Assembly: GCF_048128805.1 (NCBI RefSeq)
Contig: NC_135997.1
Location: forward strand, 8,559,116-8,623,115
DNA: 64,000 nucleotides
Origin: Centroberyx gerrardi
Lineage: Eukaryota; Chordata; Actinopteri; Beryciformes; Berycidae
Direction of reading: 5' to 3'
Part shown: piece by piece, positions 47,120-61,244 of the stretch
Layout of the letters: each line of letters starts with the position of its first letter
Position numbering within the stretch: position 1 is the first letter of the stretch
Made by a program: the position numbers and the translations under genes
Notes under the pieces: model-generated
Told to the model about the DNA's origin: nothing
Seen by the model: only the letters and a program-made list of their open reading frames with translations
Database searches by the model: none

Positions 47120-50100
47120 TCACAGGGTGGAGTAAAACAAGATGTAGGCAGCGGAGGACTTGACGGAGGAGGTGGAGATGTCGGACACCTCGTGGTCGTC
47201 GAACTTGAACCAGCGCTGTTTGACGGAATTCTTGCAGTAGGCCGTGTAATGGCCTCCATCCAAACCCCCGTAGTGGTTCTGGTGGTGGAGAAGAAGAAAG
47301 TAAGCGCTCTCTGCTGATTATGGTGCCATATGAGCAGACAGATTATCATTACACTTAATCCTTACTGATGATCAAAAAAATAAAAACAACTACACAACAC
47401 TCCGCTTCACAGGTGTTGTAATATAAACAGTTCATGTGTTGCTTGGCAACACTTGGCAGTGGAATCCTGAGGGAACTGTTATTGTTGTTGGACGAGATGA
47501 ATAAAAAGACAAAAATCCTAATCTGTTGTCTCAAATTACCATTATTTGATAAACTGTTTTATAAAAGCAATATCACACATCAGACCATCCAGCTACAGTG
47601 CTGGCGGACGATACTGTCCCTTGCAATTTTGTTGGTTGTTCACTACAGAACTCGCTACACTATTACTTACAGAAACTCCAAAAAGGCTGTATCTCTTGAG
47701 GCTCTGCCTGGGTCCAATGACATACTGGGACAGGTCCAGACTGTCTTGAGGGAAGTCGACACACGTCTGCAGCTTCTGCTTCCATCGGCCCTCGTAGGAG
47801 AAGCTGCAAAAACGACATACATGCACACACATACACAGTCAACATAGTAATGTAACACAAATAGAAACCCAAACAAAGCTCGGTCCAGCAAAAGTTAACT
47901 AGTCAGGGGAAAATCAGGATCCATCAGGACTCTAACAATTATAATTTCCAGAGTCGATCCATGGCTAATATTCATAGTCTCATCTCCTGGATAGTACTCT
48001 TGTTCATGTATGGATGCAGGTTACATCTTTGTACTTACCCCTACTCATTAATATAACTTTGCTCTCATTTAGAACATACTGTATATTGTTTTAGCATAAA
48101 AAAAACACTTTCAAAACTAATTTACTGAAAAAACTAGTAGTATTTACTACTGGTCAGTAGGTAGTGATGAGGTTGTAAGCGAGCATTTGGCCCTGGCCAC
48201 TCAATCTATACACTTTTAAATGTAAGCAAACGCAGCACTACAGACCGTTTTAAGTGGACCAGGAGAATGGGAGGGACCTTCCAGATCTCCAGTTTCTTGG
48301 TAGAGTCTCTGTGGGCCTTGCAGTGTCTGCAGAACACCTTGTTGTTGTCGGTCAGCCTCTCCTCCTTGGAGAACAGCTTCAGACAGTCCTGTCGCGCAGC
48401 AGCAAACATTCATTTGACTCCAGTCTCACAAAGCACAAAACAGCTTTCAGATTCTACAGATGTCAAACAATTTATTTCTGTTGTGATTACTGTTTTTGTT
48501 AAATGAGGAAACTCCAGAAAATTAGTCGCCCAGACGTATTTCACAAATAATGAAATTATGAATAATGAATTGATGGAGTTCAATTTGTCTGACAAACTGA
48601 AATCCTATCAGAACTTTGCTGAAAAGAAAAAAAATCTTGAGAACTCTGACACGAGTGTGTGAGGTCTGACTGACTGACCTGGAGGGAGCACTTGCTGGTG
48701 GAGGCCAGGGGCAGCGACAGGTACATGAAGGTCTCAAAGGTGCGTGACTTGCGGTGGCAGGTGAGACACTGCACAGTGGACTTGAACTGCCCCTGGAACA
48801 GCGCTACAATGATGGACTCATTCAGCAGCTTGTGTTTGCCCCAGGCCAGGTCCGCTGCCTTCTGATCGTCCAGATGGTCGTTTTCCTCCTCCTTATACCG
48901 CTTCCTGTTGTCCGCCTGACACCAGAGACGGAAAAACAACATGTTGGTACATAGGAACAACTGCAGCTAAGGCGTTAGCAAAAACCTGCCTTCTCAATGC
49001 CACTAGTGCTTAGTCAATGATAGTCGACATAGGCTTTACTGGTCACAATTAAAATATTTGACAAAATATTGAATATTGGGACTGAAAAAGACTGGAACTT
49101 AAGAAGAACTAGAGACTGAATTGCCATGAGCACCAAACGTTGTCCATTATAAATTGCTGATGCTGTATTCCACACCAGTCTAATGTCTTTCAGCCTCATT
49201 CTCATGGAGTTCAGCCATATCCAGTTCAATTCCAGTATGGTAGGCAGGAAGATACAAAAGACAGGCTTTTTTTAACACTTGCTAATTAATATCTCATTAA
49301 TTAGTCTGGACTTCATCATTCAATTAGTCTGGAGAGACAAAGTGGACTGGGACTGGGCCAGCCTGATGGCAGAAGACAGGTCACACAACAAGGGATGTAA
49401 TGAGATGGAGAGAGTGGCATGAGAAATGCATGGGAGGGCCCGCTGTCATTTCAGCCCTTACACCCTACCATACTCCTTTCATTTGAAAGACTGGATAGGT
49501 TGAAAAGTGAAATCTAGTGGATGTACTACTTCAACATGCCACCAGGTGGAGACAGTCATTAGTATTAACTTTCCCCCCACCCGGTCATCTTCACTGAAGA
49601 CACTAGGAAAAATGACTGAAGAGGGATCAGGTCATACAGGGATGTAATATTTTGTCTACTTAAAAAAAAAAAAGAAAGAGGTCAATAATGAGCTAAGTTT
49701 GAAAATCAAATATTCTCCTTTGGTCTTTTCCCAATCCAGCTAGTCCCTTCCCCCATTCAAATGAACATGAAGCCAGTAGAGGAGAAGTCAGTCAGTACAG
49801 GCAATGAGGCATGTCTTGGGTCCACATGCACAGAGGTTCTGACGGAGCATCAGACCACACAGATGCAGACACACCACACTCACACTGCTGCAGGAGGACC
49901 AAGGACACACAGCTATTTACTTACTCTCTAATTTGCCATCAAAATGAAACCCAGTGAAAAAAGAAAGAAGGAAAATGATAAAAAGGCTAAGTGTTGATTA
50001 TTAAAATGCAAATGTGCAACAACATACAGGGGTAGTACAAGGCAGGCCACACTATGTCTTGGTTGAAAGAATTAAATCACTTCGTACATAATTACTCAAT

Positions 50101-53100
50101 ATTTCATTTAGGATGAGCATATTTATATGTTATCAGTGGCTAAAGAACCATTTCAATATCAAATCTTTTGAAAATAAATCAAACCATTATACCCTTTCTT
50201 TCCATGCTAGCAGACTTCCAGATCTTTTTCCCTGTGCGTAACACTGTAAAACTGTTAAAATGCCAATCCGGTGGCCATTTCCCTGTATCCCCATGCTGGC
50301 TTGTCCTCTAGTGTGAGCTCTACCTTGTTGAGGTCTTCATGGAGGCCGTCCATCAGGAACAGCAGCAGCTCCTGGGAGTCTTGCTGGTCGTAGCCAGAGA
50401 ACTGCTCATTGATCTTCCCTATGGTGATCTTGAAGTCGCGCGGGCTGATGCACTTGTACAGACCCGACCACAGGGCCTTCATGATCACGCCAAACTCCTC
50501 CGCCACCTCGCCCTTATGGCCCAGGATGTTGGCCCTGGCAGAGGGAGAGAACAGGGACAGGGACGTTAACACTTCTCTGTTAATTCAGCTGTCTCGCACT
50601 CGATTTCTCACATTATCCGGGTCCTGACCTGTTGATGTCCTCCTGGTAGTAGTTCTTGTTGAAGTAGTCGACCATGGCAGGAGTGTTACACAGACACTGC
50701 AGGATGGAGTTCATGTAGCATGTGTTGCCGAGGTTACGCAGGCCCGTCAGCGAGGCGCCCAGACCACCGAACGCAGGGTTCAGGTTGCGGATCTTGGCAG
50801 CCGATGGCCGGGCGATCTCCACTTTAGTATAGACCTTAGTACTGGCAGGTCTGGAGGACAGAGGGACACAGTGAGAGAAAAGAGTGACTTTTTTTGTTTT
50901 TTCTTACACATATCTGAGATTATATGTAGTGTTACATATTATCAATATATAACATCATAAAATGTTAAAGGAGCCTTTCAGGTGGTATTTGATGCATAAC
51001 ATGTAATTGTAATACATTTATATATATGTTATGACTGAATATATTTGATTTGTTTAACTGTCTTTTATTTGATTCATAATGTTTGATTTATAGTGTTTAG
51101 CAAGTCAAGACAACCTCTCTTAGAAGTGGAATTTCATGGAATTCAATTCTGTTTCCTGTCATTCCAATTAATTTTTTTTTTTTATTTCCCACCCAAATTA
51201 GTTGGAATTAGTTTTAGTGTCATAAACCATCTCTGTGTGCCTTACTTGGTCTCTCTGTTGATGGTGGGTGTGGCAGCAGTGGCGGGGACGGTGACCTTCT
51301 TCTGGGCCTCCTCTCTCAGGTCCTGGCTGATATCAGGGGAGGAGTAGGAGCGTTTCAGTTTTGACTGCTCCCGCTCTCGCTCGCGGCTTTGGTCTGGCTC
51401 GGCTGGCCGAGGCTGTTTCTGCTTGGCTGTTGGCGGCGTGGAGGGCGGAGTCTGGGGAACAGTGACCTCAGGAGGGTACAGGTGGACGCGGTTGGTTGGG
51501 GAATGGTAGTAACGGTAGGTGCCCGTCACAATGTCGAGGAACTGGTTGGAGAGAAGTTGGAGGAGAAGACATGAATAGAAGGCAAGTATCAAGCAGCCAG
51601 AAACAATCTCATCTCAGTTAAAGGAAATATAGTTACTTCACAGATGTTTCTACAGTACTTTCATCTTGGATAACTGTCTGACCAGCTGACTCACTGTGAC
51701 TTTATATTGGCTCATGGTCAAACATTTTTCAGGTGCAAGTGTCTGGTACCTTCATCCAGCCGTCTGGCAGGCCTGGTACACTCCTACCCATCTCCTCACT
51801 CCTTGCTCTGGTCAGGGGCTCTCTCTGTGGAATAAACACACACACACACACACACACACATCACTTAAAATAGTCTTCTACGCCAAGAAACATGAGGGGA
51901 GCTTTCATGATAAGGATAAAACAAATGGAATGGCAACACGCAATGAAAGTCAATACTTTGCCTGCATATTTCTGAAAGCCCATTATTGCTGGGTGGCATT
52001 CATTAATGCCCACCGTCAAACCGTAAAACTCTCATTTACCTTATTTGCTTGTTTAAGTAAAGCAGAGCTAACAGAAAACATAATTTCTTTCTGATTGGAT
52101 TAGAGAGACAACTGCTGGATTCTTTTCCAACAAGTTACCAATAACACATCTGAAGCTGTCTCCAGCTGTGACAAATGGCTCCAATAGTTCTTTACATTTC
52201 ACAAAGCGAAGCATGCACTTTAGTTGTATATACTGTATAGTTGCTGCAATTGTTGAATTATGTAATTCTTTCAGAGGTCAGTCAAACGCTGTAATAAGCC
52301 GTTTCTTTGTTCTTGGGAAACTTGCTCATGACCACTTTGTGGCAAACAATTTCCAGTTAAACAACATGCTTTTGGCTGAAAGGATTTGGAAATTGGCTGA
52401 AGCATTGTGGGTAAAAGCATGCCTTGATCAACACTGTTGGCCGAGTGTTGGTATACCTTGGGTCTGTCATAGTCATCAGGTGTTCTATCTTTTAAAATCC
52501 TTGCCTTTTGGGTTCCGCTCTTTACTTCACTACTAGGCTTCACAGGAGCCTGAGGTTGGGGACAAAACAGAGCTTAAAATCATTCAGCTTTTAAGAGTTT
52601 GTCAAATTAATGAGATCAGATTGATGGGCTGTGCGTTCATAGATGGCATGAATATGGAATGGGCAACTCACTTTGTGACCTTGTCAGCTAGCATGTACAT
52701 GTTTTCAACCCATTGCCCGTTTATCCACAGATCCCTACACTTTGTCCCATGCCATAACCATAGCAATTAGAGAAAGGATAACGTTTGATCCCAGATATGT
52801 GATTTGGGGCAGACTTCTCCAGTGACAATGGATGGGATTGTGACAAACTTCCCTCCTTGAACATTCACATGTATTACAGATCTTCCATGGACACAAGGAT
52901 GAAATTAAACTTCACTGTGGTGGTAGCAAAAGACTGACAGATGCAAAGACTGACCTTAATTTCATTGACAGTGTGGTTGGGAGCAGGCGAGTCCAGAGAT
53001 ACCCTTTTCGAGGGTGTGTCAGAGTTCTGCTCTTTCCCCCTCTTCTCTTTCTCCTCCCCAACTCTGTTTTCCTTCTCTTCCTCTTCTTCTGCCTTCTGCC

Positions 53101-56100
53101 TTTCCAGTCTCTTTCTCTCCTGATGTCTTTTCTCCTCCTCTTCCTTCCTCTTCTCACTTTCCTCCTTTTCGTGCCGTTCTTTCACATCCTCCTCCTGCCG
53201 TTCCTTCTCCCGCCTCTCCTCCTCCACGCGACGCTCCTGGTTACGTTTCTCCTGCTCCTGCCTGGCCTTCTCCATCACAGCGGCTGCCTCAGAGTGTATC
53301 TGACTTTGCTCCTCTTCAGACAGAGAGGTGCCGGGATTGAAGGATGGCTTGGCTGAGCGGTCTGGGACAACTGGGCCGTTCTGGGTCAAATCCTGGCTAG
53401 GCTTAGCCTCGTCCGACACCCGCACAGAGGGCTTCTTGGTACGGTCAATCTGGGAGAAGAGAACAGGAGGGTAAAACAATAACATGAGGTAGACAGTGAT
53501 GTCAATTCAACTAGTGACACTAAGAGACCTTAAATTCTTGTCTTCAAAGGTTTGACAGTCGGACAGTGCAGTTACCTGTGGGATGGCCTTGGCTGCGGCA
53601 GCTGACTGGCTGGGTGTACCTGCCGCAGGGCCCGTCTTATTAACATCCAGCCCAGAGTTTGTGGAGCCTGTGATGGGGGAATCTATAGTGTCTGGCAGCT
53701 TGTCAGTTACCGTGGAGGTTTCTGGGGTGGAATGCTCTGCTGGAGTGACCCCGTTCACCTGCAGGGGAGCTGGGGGGGCTTGAGGCTCAGGAGTAGCTTC
53801 GACCTCTGGTTGAGGTGGGATTGGAGGCTTTGGTTCCTCTAGGGATGGGTAGCTGAAGTTCACTGCTCAATACATAAGTAAGTAAAGAGTAAATTAAATA
53901 TTATAATGGATAGTCACTTGCTTGGCAAGTTAACACAAGACAGAAAAATCCAGCTACACTTGATGAACAATAGTGGATGAAATTATAATCACAAAACTTT
54001 TGTGTTTGAACAACCACAGCCTTCAACAAAGTAAAAAAAAAACCACTAGTATATACTCTTGGTCATTTCATAAATTCAATCAAGCACACTGGGAGAACTG
54101 TGAAGTTGTCATAGAATTTGTTTCCCCTCTTTTCTTGCCTAACACCGGAAACTTCCTTTCCCATGAAACTTCTGCCAGTAACTCTGAGCGTAGGATTTGT
54201 CATAGAGGCATGAGAAATAAACTGTTAGGCTCTGTGTCTACTGGGAAGCTTCCTTTACAGAGCTGACTTCCTATTCTTGTTACTGGCTCCCAACAGTGCT
54301 GAGAGGTTAAAGCATGTTTTCAGCACTCAGAGCACTAAAAGGTAAAAACAATTGGCTTAAAGGAACACACCAAGATTTTGAGATTGGCCCATTGGTCAAC
54401 TTAGCCATAAAATGATGAACATAGACACTTGTCTATGTTCCCCTAGTAGATCATTTGCATTAGTCTTCCATTCTAACACTTTAGCATACTCTATGTTGAG
54501 TGACAGGAGAGAAGTAGGATTATCCAAAGTAAGAAGATTTTTACTATTAAAAAGTTGTTTTTTATTATATGGCCTGTAGATTCATAAATTTTAAAAATTA
54601 TTATCTTACATTATATTAATACAGCTTATGTAGCCACGTTCATTTTTGAACTAGTTTAGGTAAGCAACCACATATTCATGCGTTCATGCGCTACGCTGTG
54701 ATTTTTACCTGCACAACCCATTGTCCACCACGTTCTCTTCCTATGGAAACAAGGAAAGTAGTCCTTGGCAGTTCAAAACAGTATGCTATTTTTATATTGT
54801 GTTTCGTATAAATTATACTAATCTCCTACACAAAACTGCCAGAATTGGCCGTATATAATTTAAGATTACTTACCATTTAGCTTTAGATCTGCTACAAATT
54901 CTCATTTTCTGACTTTTGAGATAATGCTAGTTGCCTACCATCACTCAACATACTGCATGTTAAAGTGTTAGCATGGATCACCGGAGCAAGTGATCTACCA
55001 GAGACATATGAATGATTTTAATGTCTGTGTCCTCATCACTTATCGGGTAAATTGACCAATGGGCCAGTCTCCCCAAAACTTGGTGTATTCCTTTAAGACT
55101 GCCCTGCCCTGCGCTGGTATGGTGGTGATACTCACACTGAGGGAGGGTGCTGATGACGTTCTGTCTAGGGGGCCGAACTTTAGCGTTGGTTGTGTACATG
55201 GGGTAGAACAGCAGCCAGTTCTCATAGCCTCCCTCCAGCACCAGGGGCTCACTGCGCAGGATGGTGATGCTGTCCCACTGCGGAGTGTGCAAGCACATTA
55301 CCTCACAGGAAAAACAGTTCTTCAAGCTCACACACACTCACAAATTCAAAAGTTCATACACTTATCTGTCAAAAGCTACCTTATAGAGAGCGTCTTTGAG
55401 GCTCTGCAAGATAGTGCCCAGTCTGAGGTCAGTGACGGAGCTGAACCAGTCCAGAAGGATTATATAATCCACAAAGCCCCGCCGCCTCCACTGCTCTTTG
55501 GAAACCTCCGGCAGCTTCGCCTCAATCTGATTCACAGTGATTCTGAAAAGTAATTACAGTCCAGTTTAGGAGGTCTAAGATACAGATACAGATACAAAGT
55601 TATTAATAGAACAATGAGAGCGGTCTCCAACAGTGGTGACCAATTTCAGTCAACATTTCATTCATTTGTTTGTCACAGCGTTGTCACGGTCAGCTGTCAC
55701 AACAAGTGTGAAATCAAAGCATTGGGTATGAAGCCTGATCCCCAAACTCCTTTCCCCTCCTGTCTCACCCTGGGGTGATGGCCTCCTCAGGTACGCTGAT
55801 GCAGGTCTGGGCTGGGACCTGGATGTGGGAGTCCTCAAAATCCCTGTGGTTGCGGGCGTCCATGACAACGATTGTAATTGTCTGGTCCTTCATCATGTTG
55901 AAAAGCTTCTCTGCTGTGATCCCTCCGGCAGGCACTGCTGCTGCCAGATGGAAGAATTAAATCAATACAAAATATATATAGAATTTGGAGTGACCACTAT
56001 CCATAAATGGCTCACAAGTGGTGGCTTTAGAATTAGGAATTCCAAGACTTCATGGACTTTACACATGAGGATAAACATAACGCTAGCGAATTTCAGACTT

Positions 56101-58283
56101 TCTACTAGGACTTCTACAATGTCTTAGAAAGAACTACACAGCTTCCTAAGAGTTTTTTTGTGAGGTTATGGTTACCTTTTGAGGGTGCATTCTTCAACTC
56201 ATTCTGCTCTCCTTTTACCTGACATAGAGACACAAAAAATAAAAGCTGAAACAATAAACAATTGTTGACAATACCGGTTTGACTGAATTCTACTCGGCTT
56301 AATTTCCCCTTACATGATTCAACTTCAAATGGTAAGAAACTACTTTATATGAAGTCAATGTCATGCATATATTCTGTATCTGCTGATTCTATGATTCCAC
56401 GTGAGTTATGACAAGTCTATTAAGTGAGACATTCAAACCTGAGACACTGTTTTGGTAAGGTAGGGTTACTACATATCATTAAAAAGTGGGTGCTACTACT
56501 CATCATTAAGACTTTTATTATCCACATTTCCTTTAGCTAGCAAACATATTACAAACTGTATAATTGAAACCTTGGATTCGCCAATTTAAAACTGTGTACT
56601 GCAGATGTAAGCAAAACCCAGCCATGTGCAATTAGATGTCTGTGAATGAATAGGCAAAGGAAAGGTTGAAAGGATTTCATCACGTTACTTATAAAACTTG
56701 ATGTTTAACCAAATTCACAAATTGGGAAATGTTTTACTGGGTTTAATGCTAAACTGTAACCTCGACATCCATTTGCCAGACTTCAACTTTATACTCGCCT
56801 ATTAATTGCGGGTCTTTTGTCAGGTTGAACCCCATCTATAACTGTGTTTACACAAACCAAAAGATCCAGACTGCATTACTTTGACTATGAAATAGGTTGG
56901 GTGTATTAACTATCCCTCAGTCAGTACAGCATGATAATCACACTGCTTGGCTTAGACTCAGTTTCCACTGAGGGCTAACCACCCACATATGTAGACAGAG
57001 TACAGTAAGTCACTTTGGAATAAAGTGTCTGCCAAATACCATACATGTATATTGTTAATATTGAGATACCAAGAGCAGATATTAATTATTTGACATTTCT
57101 ACCCTCTTGCTGTCCTTCTTGTTTGCTGGCAGTGCTTTAGGAGAGGCTCGACCCCCATCTTTCTCAGTTATCTCCTCCCTCTTTTTCTTCTCCTCTTGTC
57201 TCTCCTTCTCCTCAAGCTTTTTTCGAACCTCAACTTCCTCATACCTGTTTGAAATTACACAAATTGAAAACTCAGCAATGTAAATCAGAAAAGAAATATG
57301 ATTACATATTTACAATTCTCATATATGTACAATCTTAAGCCAGCGTTCTTCTTGATTTACAATACATAATGAATAGATTTTGCAGGTTATACTTGAATAA
57401 GCTGCAGACAAAGTGAAGACAACCATAGCTCCTAACCTGAGTTTAAGGCTTTCTGAGAGTTTCTCAGCTTCTTCAATGGCTTTCTTGAAGCTGTTTGGGC
57501 CGAGCATGGACAGGAAATACTCCTTTAGACATTGGAATAGAGAAGAGTTTAAGCAGAAATTAGTGAATCATTGAATTCTTGACTCATTTCCATGGATCAA
57601 CAAGTCTTTACATAAAAAGGAAGCACTGTTCACATAAAAAACATCTTAGTTTCAAACGTAAGTAATTCCCACAGTAGATTAGTGCAGCCATAGAAATATT
57701 CCAAGTTACATTTTTCAATTGATTAACGGCCATTGTACCTGTTGCTGCTTGAAGTCTGGTCTTTTCTTGATGAGATCATACACCGTTAGATATTTCATGT
57801 ACAGAACATAAGCCTTCTCCTCATCTCTGTCCAGACGACACTCCTCTGCCGTCTTGAAGATTTTACAGGCACTCTGAACATAGCTGTGATACAGTAAATA
57901 AGAGACAATTGTCACCTTAATTTGCCAACTTCACTGACGTTAAGAAAGGGTGCATTCACAATTTTGAACATGAATGTGTTATGTTCTCCAATTCCTTTGA
58001 CCAATTATATCACTGACATTACACAAGTATATCATACCGGCTTGTTGGCTGTGTTAATTCTATTTAATCAACCCCAGTTTCTCCATATATTTTTCACATC
58101 ACATAGCCTATACTTTGGAGGCTTATTGTCACGTTTCTGATTGCTCAATGTAAAACTCTGCCATGAGTGTGAAACATACCTTCTGGTGTTTATCTTGTCT
58201 GGCTTAATTTCCGCCTTTTTATTGAGGTCACCCAGAGATGTAGAAAGATACAGCTCCTTGACCCCAGTGGATACTGCAGGCAT
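47120..58283 (-). CDS. usp8: Ubiquitin-specific peptidase 8 (UBPY)
   Basis: An endosomal deubiquitinase that binds STAM/ESCRT-0 and controls receptor sorting. Exons, in transcript order: 58283-58180, 57883-57739, 57522-57437, 57244-57103, 56218-56176, 55934-55769, 55542-55380, 55277-55136, 53862-53576, 53449-52955, 52549-52457, 51824-51750, 51541-51246, 50850-50629, 50534-50324, 48915-48679, 48388-48246, 47803-47671, 47278-47120. Phases close to 1113 aa (human 1118). Order: N-terminal MIT domain ([25 protein letters not shown]); rhodanese-like domain (about 174-330, [16 protein letters not shown]); STAM-SH3 motifs ([15 protein letters not shown]); charged coiled coil; WW-like segment (about 642-675); 14-3-3 site RSYSSP with Ser714; USP domain with Cys790 (NLGNTCYMN), CLTCH/CRHCK zinc ligands, His1071 (GGLDGGHY) and FDD. 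Start ATG has A at -3. Confidence 0.98.
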
Positions 58284-59215
58284 CTTCACGGGTGTGTTCA
58301 GTCAAAGCTCACAAGCAAGCATTCAGTGCTGTTCACATGCTCTTGACATCTCTGAAAACAGGTTGTGACAAAACAAAAGCAAAACCATGACTGCCTCTGG
58401 TAAACCAAGACTATTCACATCCCAAATCCTATATACAGTTGGGCCACAGACAGGCCACAGATAGACTGGACACAGCAACTGTTTATGTTAGTCTTCAAGA
58501 TCATGAGTAACATTTCAATAAGATAAATTAAGTAAATTGTCATTAAGCTATCATATAGCATTTGCAGTGCATATTAGATAGAGTAAAGTTTGCTAGAATT
58601 AACCTGGATTCGGTGATCAAGACATGTCGATGATTATAGCTTAGCTAGCGTTAGTGTGTTACTGTTAGCTTGCTATGATAACGCATTAGCTAACATTAGC
58701 TAGTAGTTAGCTAGCAGCTAGATATGTCAACATTGACGACAACAATGTATCAATACTTTGCTGGTGGCAAGCTTGCGACCATTTGCGCTGACAGATTACA
58801 TGTTAGTAAACAAACAAGCACATTAACGTTAATCAATGTGGATTACAAATTCACCAGTACGTTAACATTAACGTCAGTTGTTTAACGCTAAGTTAGCTTA
58901 ATTCGCTTAGTTAGCTAGCTACCTTCCGAGTTCATCTCGCTAGCCAGCTAGCTAGCTAAATTAGTTAGCAAGCTACGCTGTAAGCTCACGTAGGTTAGCT
59001 AATGTTAGCTATTTAGCTACACTCTAGGTAGCCACGGCCATAATCACAACCAACAATAAACAAATAACTTATTATAATAAAGACGACACGTATATGCTGA
59101 CTGATTATTTAATTAGTCGACGTTAACTTAATAAATTACCTCTTTCCAGCTCCGTTGCTTACACTTGTTTAGCTACTTTTTTGACAGCTGATTCCTGATT
59201 CTAACGCTTCCTGGA
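58284..59215 (-). promoter_or_regulatory. usp8: usp8 5' UTR exons and promoter
   Basis: The coding first exon extends upstream to an acceptor (CCTGTTTTCAG) with exon edge 58351. A non-coding exon is likely at 59140 to about 59215, with donor AGAG|GTAATT. The interval 58600-59030 is packed with TTAGC, GCTAGC and AACGTTAA words (listed separately). The TSS is near 59.2 kb by inference; no TATA box is evident. Confidence 0.5.
58620..59030. repeat. GCTAGC/TTAGCTAA-rich low-complexity tract
   Basis: Dense, irregular recurrences of TTAGCTAG, GCTAGCTA, GTTAGCTT and AACGTTA lie in usp8 intron 1 near the promoter. A short similar piece (GTTAGCTAGTGTTAGCTAGC) is at about 5280-5300. The words are self-complementary, so the tract has many short palindromes. 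Confidence 0.55.
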
Positions 59216-61244
59216 ACCAATAACAGCAGGCTCGGCCAATGATGTCATCATATTATCACAGGATGGGATTTGTTATGATTGCCTTTTCCATTTATTCAAA
59301 CATAAGGAAAACGGCGTGGAAATCCACTAAACTATTAGTGGACCTTTACAGCCTTCGTGTGAGCGTGGTTTATGAGAGAAAACCAAAACCGATAAATGAT
59401 ATGTGCAGGTTAGGACAGAAAAGCTTTTGCCTAAGTTAAACGTAGCCTTGATCTACTTGGTTAATGTAAATGATAGCAATAGTGTCACTTTTGTGTAGCT
59501 ACTTTGTAGTGGCATAGATTGTTATTGTATTGTCGTTTTATAATGAGCAGTTCTCTGCCTCTTGTGGCAAAGGTTAGGTCTAATATAGTTGTGGTCATTA
59601 CGCCAGAATGATTACGACAGACTGGACGCAGCTACGGCTTGCCGTCCACAGGGGATGAGCTCTCACCAAAGATCGTATATGCTTCAGAAGACAAGTCACT
59701 CAATAGTTCAACTAGCCTACCCTCCCGTCTGCATGTTCAATTTTGCATCTGGTAGACGACATAAGCATAATTGGAGTGAATTGTGGTTCAGTATTCAGAA
59801 ATATACCATGAAAGATATAAAAATAAACACAAATATTTTGTGTACCATCCACAAATACTTTGATACTTCATTAAAAAACTCCAACAGATTTTCACATGCT
59901 ACCAAACTTAAAAAATATAGATTTTCATTTTTTTTGTTTTTTTACAATACTGTATGTTTTCAGAGCCAAACATATCACATGTTGTTGAATCTGCATTTGT
60001 AAATCAAATTACATGTATGATGCGGTTTGCATTTATCTGTCTATTTTTTAGACGTTTGTTTTGGTTGTGTAGGTGAACGATTTACAGATGCACAGAACAA
60101 GGAGCTTTTGTTTGCTTCTTTGATGACTGGAAGGCAGCCACCTCCTCCAAGGCTGCCACCCGTGGGCACATCCCACTCTTTACTTAGCCAACCACAAGCC
60201 ATGTGGCATTGTGTTTTGCTCACCTCATCAGCCAGTGATTGAGAAAGATGCATTTCCTGAAGAAAATTCAGGTGATTGCTGAGCAGCAAAGCTGGTGGAT
60301 AGGTGACACTAGGTGATAGTAAGTGGATGCTAGGGTGTTTCTAGGTGGTTGCTAGATGCGTAGTAGTGGTTGCTATGGTGTTACTATATGGTTGCTAGGT
60401 GATTACAAGTGGTCACCACATATGTTCTCTTGTTTCTATGTGCTACATACTGACTATTATGGGCTATCCTATGGTTATGGACTAATTAAAGTATAAAGAG
60501 GGGGATAATATGTGACAAAGGTCCTGGGCCGGATTTGAACCCAGGTGCCCAGGGGTGCTGTTCTGTAGCTGACCCTGACCTCTGACCTCTGATCTCTCTG
60601 TGGAGGGGGGCAAGTAAAAAGAGAAATTCCCTAGAGGTATCAGTAAAATATCACATCATGCAGTGACACAAATCAGCCCAGAGCATGAGTTAAGTGAATC
60701 TGATCTCTCTTTTGTAGAATGGACAAATTATGCAGTTGTAAAACTGTAATCTGAAAAATTGACTTGTGATAAACCTAATTTGTGTTTGTTTGCTTTTGTG
60801 ATAATATGAAATGATAAATAGTTATTGTCAAAGTGAAGATATGTAATTATCTTTGCTAAAAGGGGCAGTTCCATATAAATATTGGTTATACCTGTCTGTG
60901 AAACAGCTTTGTAGGAGACAAAATCTGTGGTTAATACATTGTGGTTAAGAATGAAGTGGCGTTGGATCCATATATCATATATTTTTCACAATTTATCATA
61001 TTGTCACCATGAAATTAAACTTCTAAACCAATACTGAGTTACTGTTTACCTTTATTCACAAGGAAAGTCTCCTCTTCATAACAGAGGTTCTGCTCAACGT
61101 AGGCGATTCAACCAGATCCCCAGTTTGAATTATCCTATGATGTAAGCAATTTTAACAGTTAACAAAAAAAAAAAAACATTCTATTGGAGGTAGATAGTTC
61201 ACATGAGTTGTTCATATTATTGATTAGAATTTTTAATGACATAG
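59216..61244. other. Gene-poor stretch with repeat remnants
   Basis: No gene is supported. The 137-codon open frame at 59589-60002 has no protein-like features and overlaps the second copy of a dispersed repeat (about 59780-60060). A run of short words such as GGTTGCTAGGTG at about 60285-60410 is a degenerate tandem tract. Confidence 0.45.
60510..60660 (+). mobile_element. Truncated SINE, same family as 15880-16110
   Basis: Contains GGTCCTGGGC, GGATTTGAACCC, GTTCTGTAGCTGACCCTGAC, TGACCTCTGA, GTGGAGGGGGGCAAGTAA and ATCAGTAAAATATCAC, parallel to the body of the 15.9-kb copy. The 5' part is missing or rearranged. Confidence 0.5.

Noticed and set aside
59589..60002. 137-codon plus-strand frame
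   Set aside because: AT-rich, not protein-like, without splice context, and overlapping a dispersed repeat.
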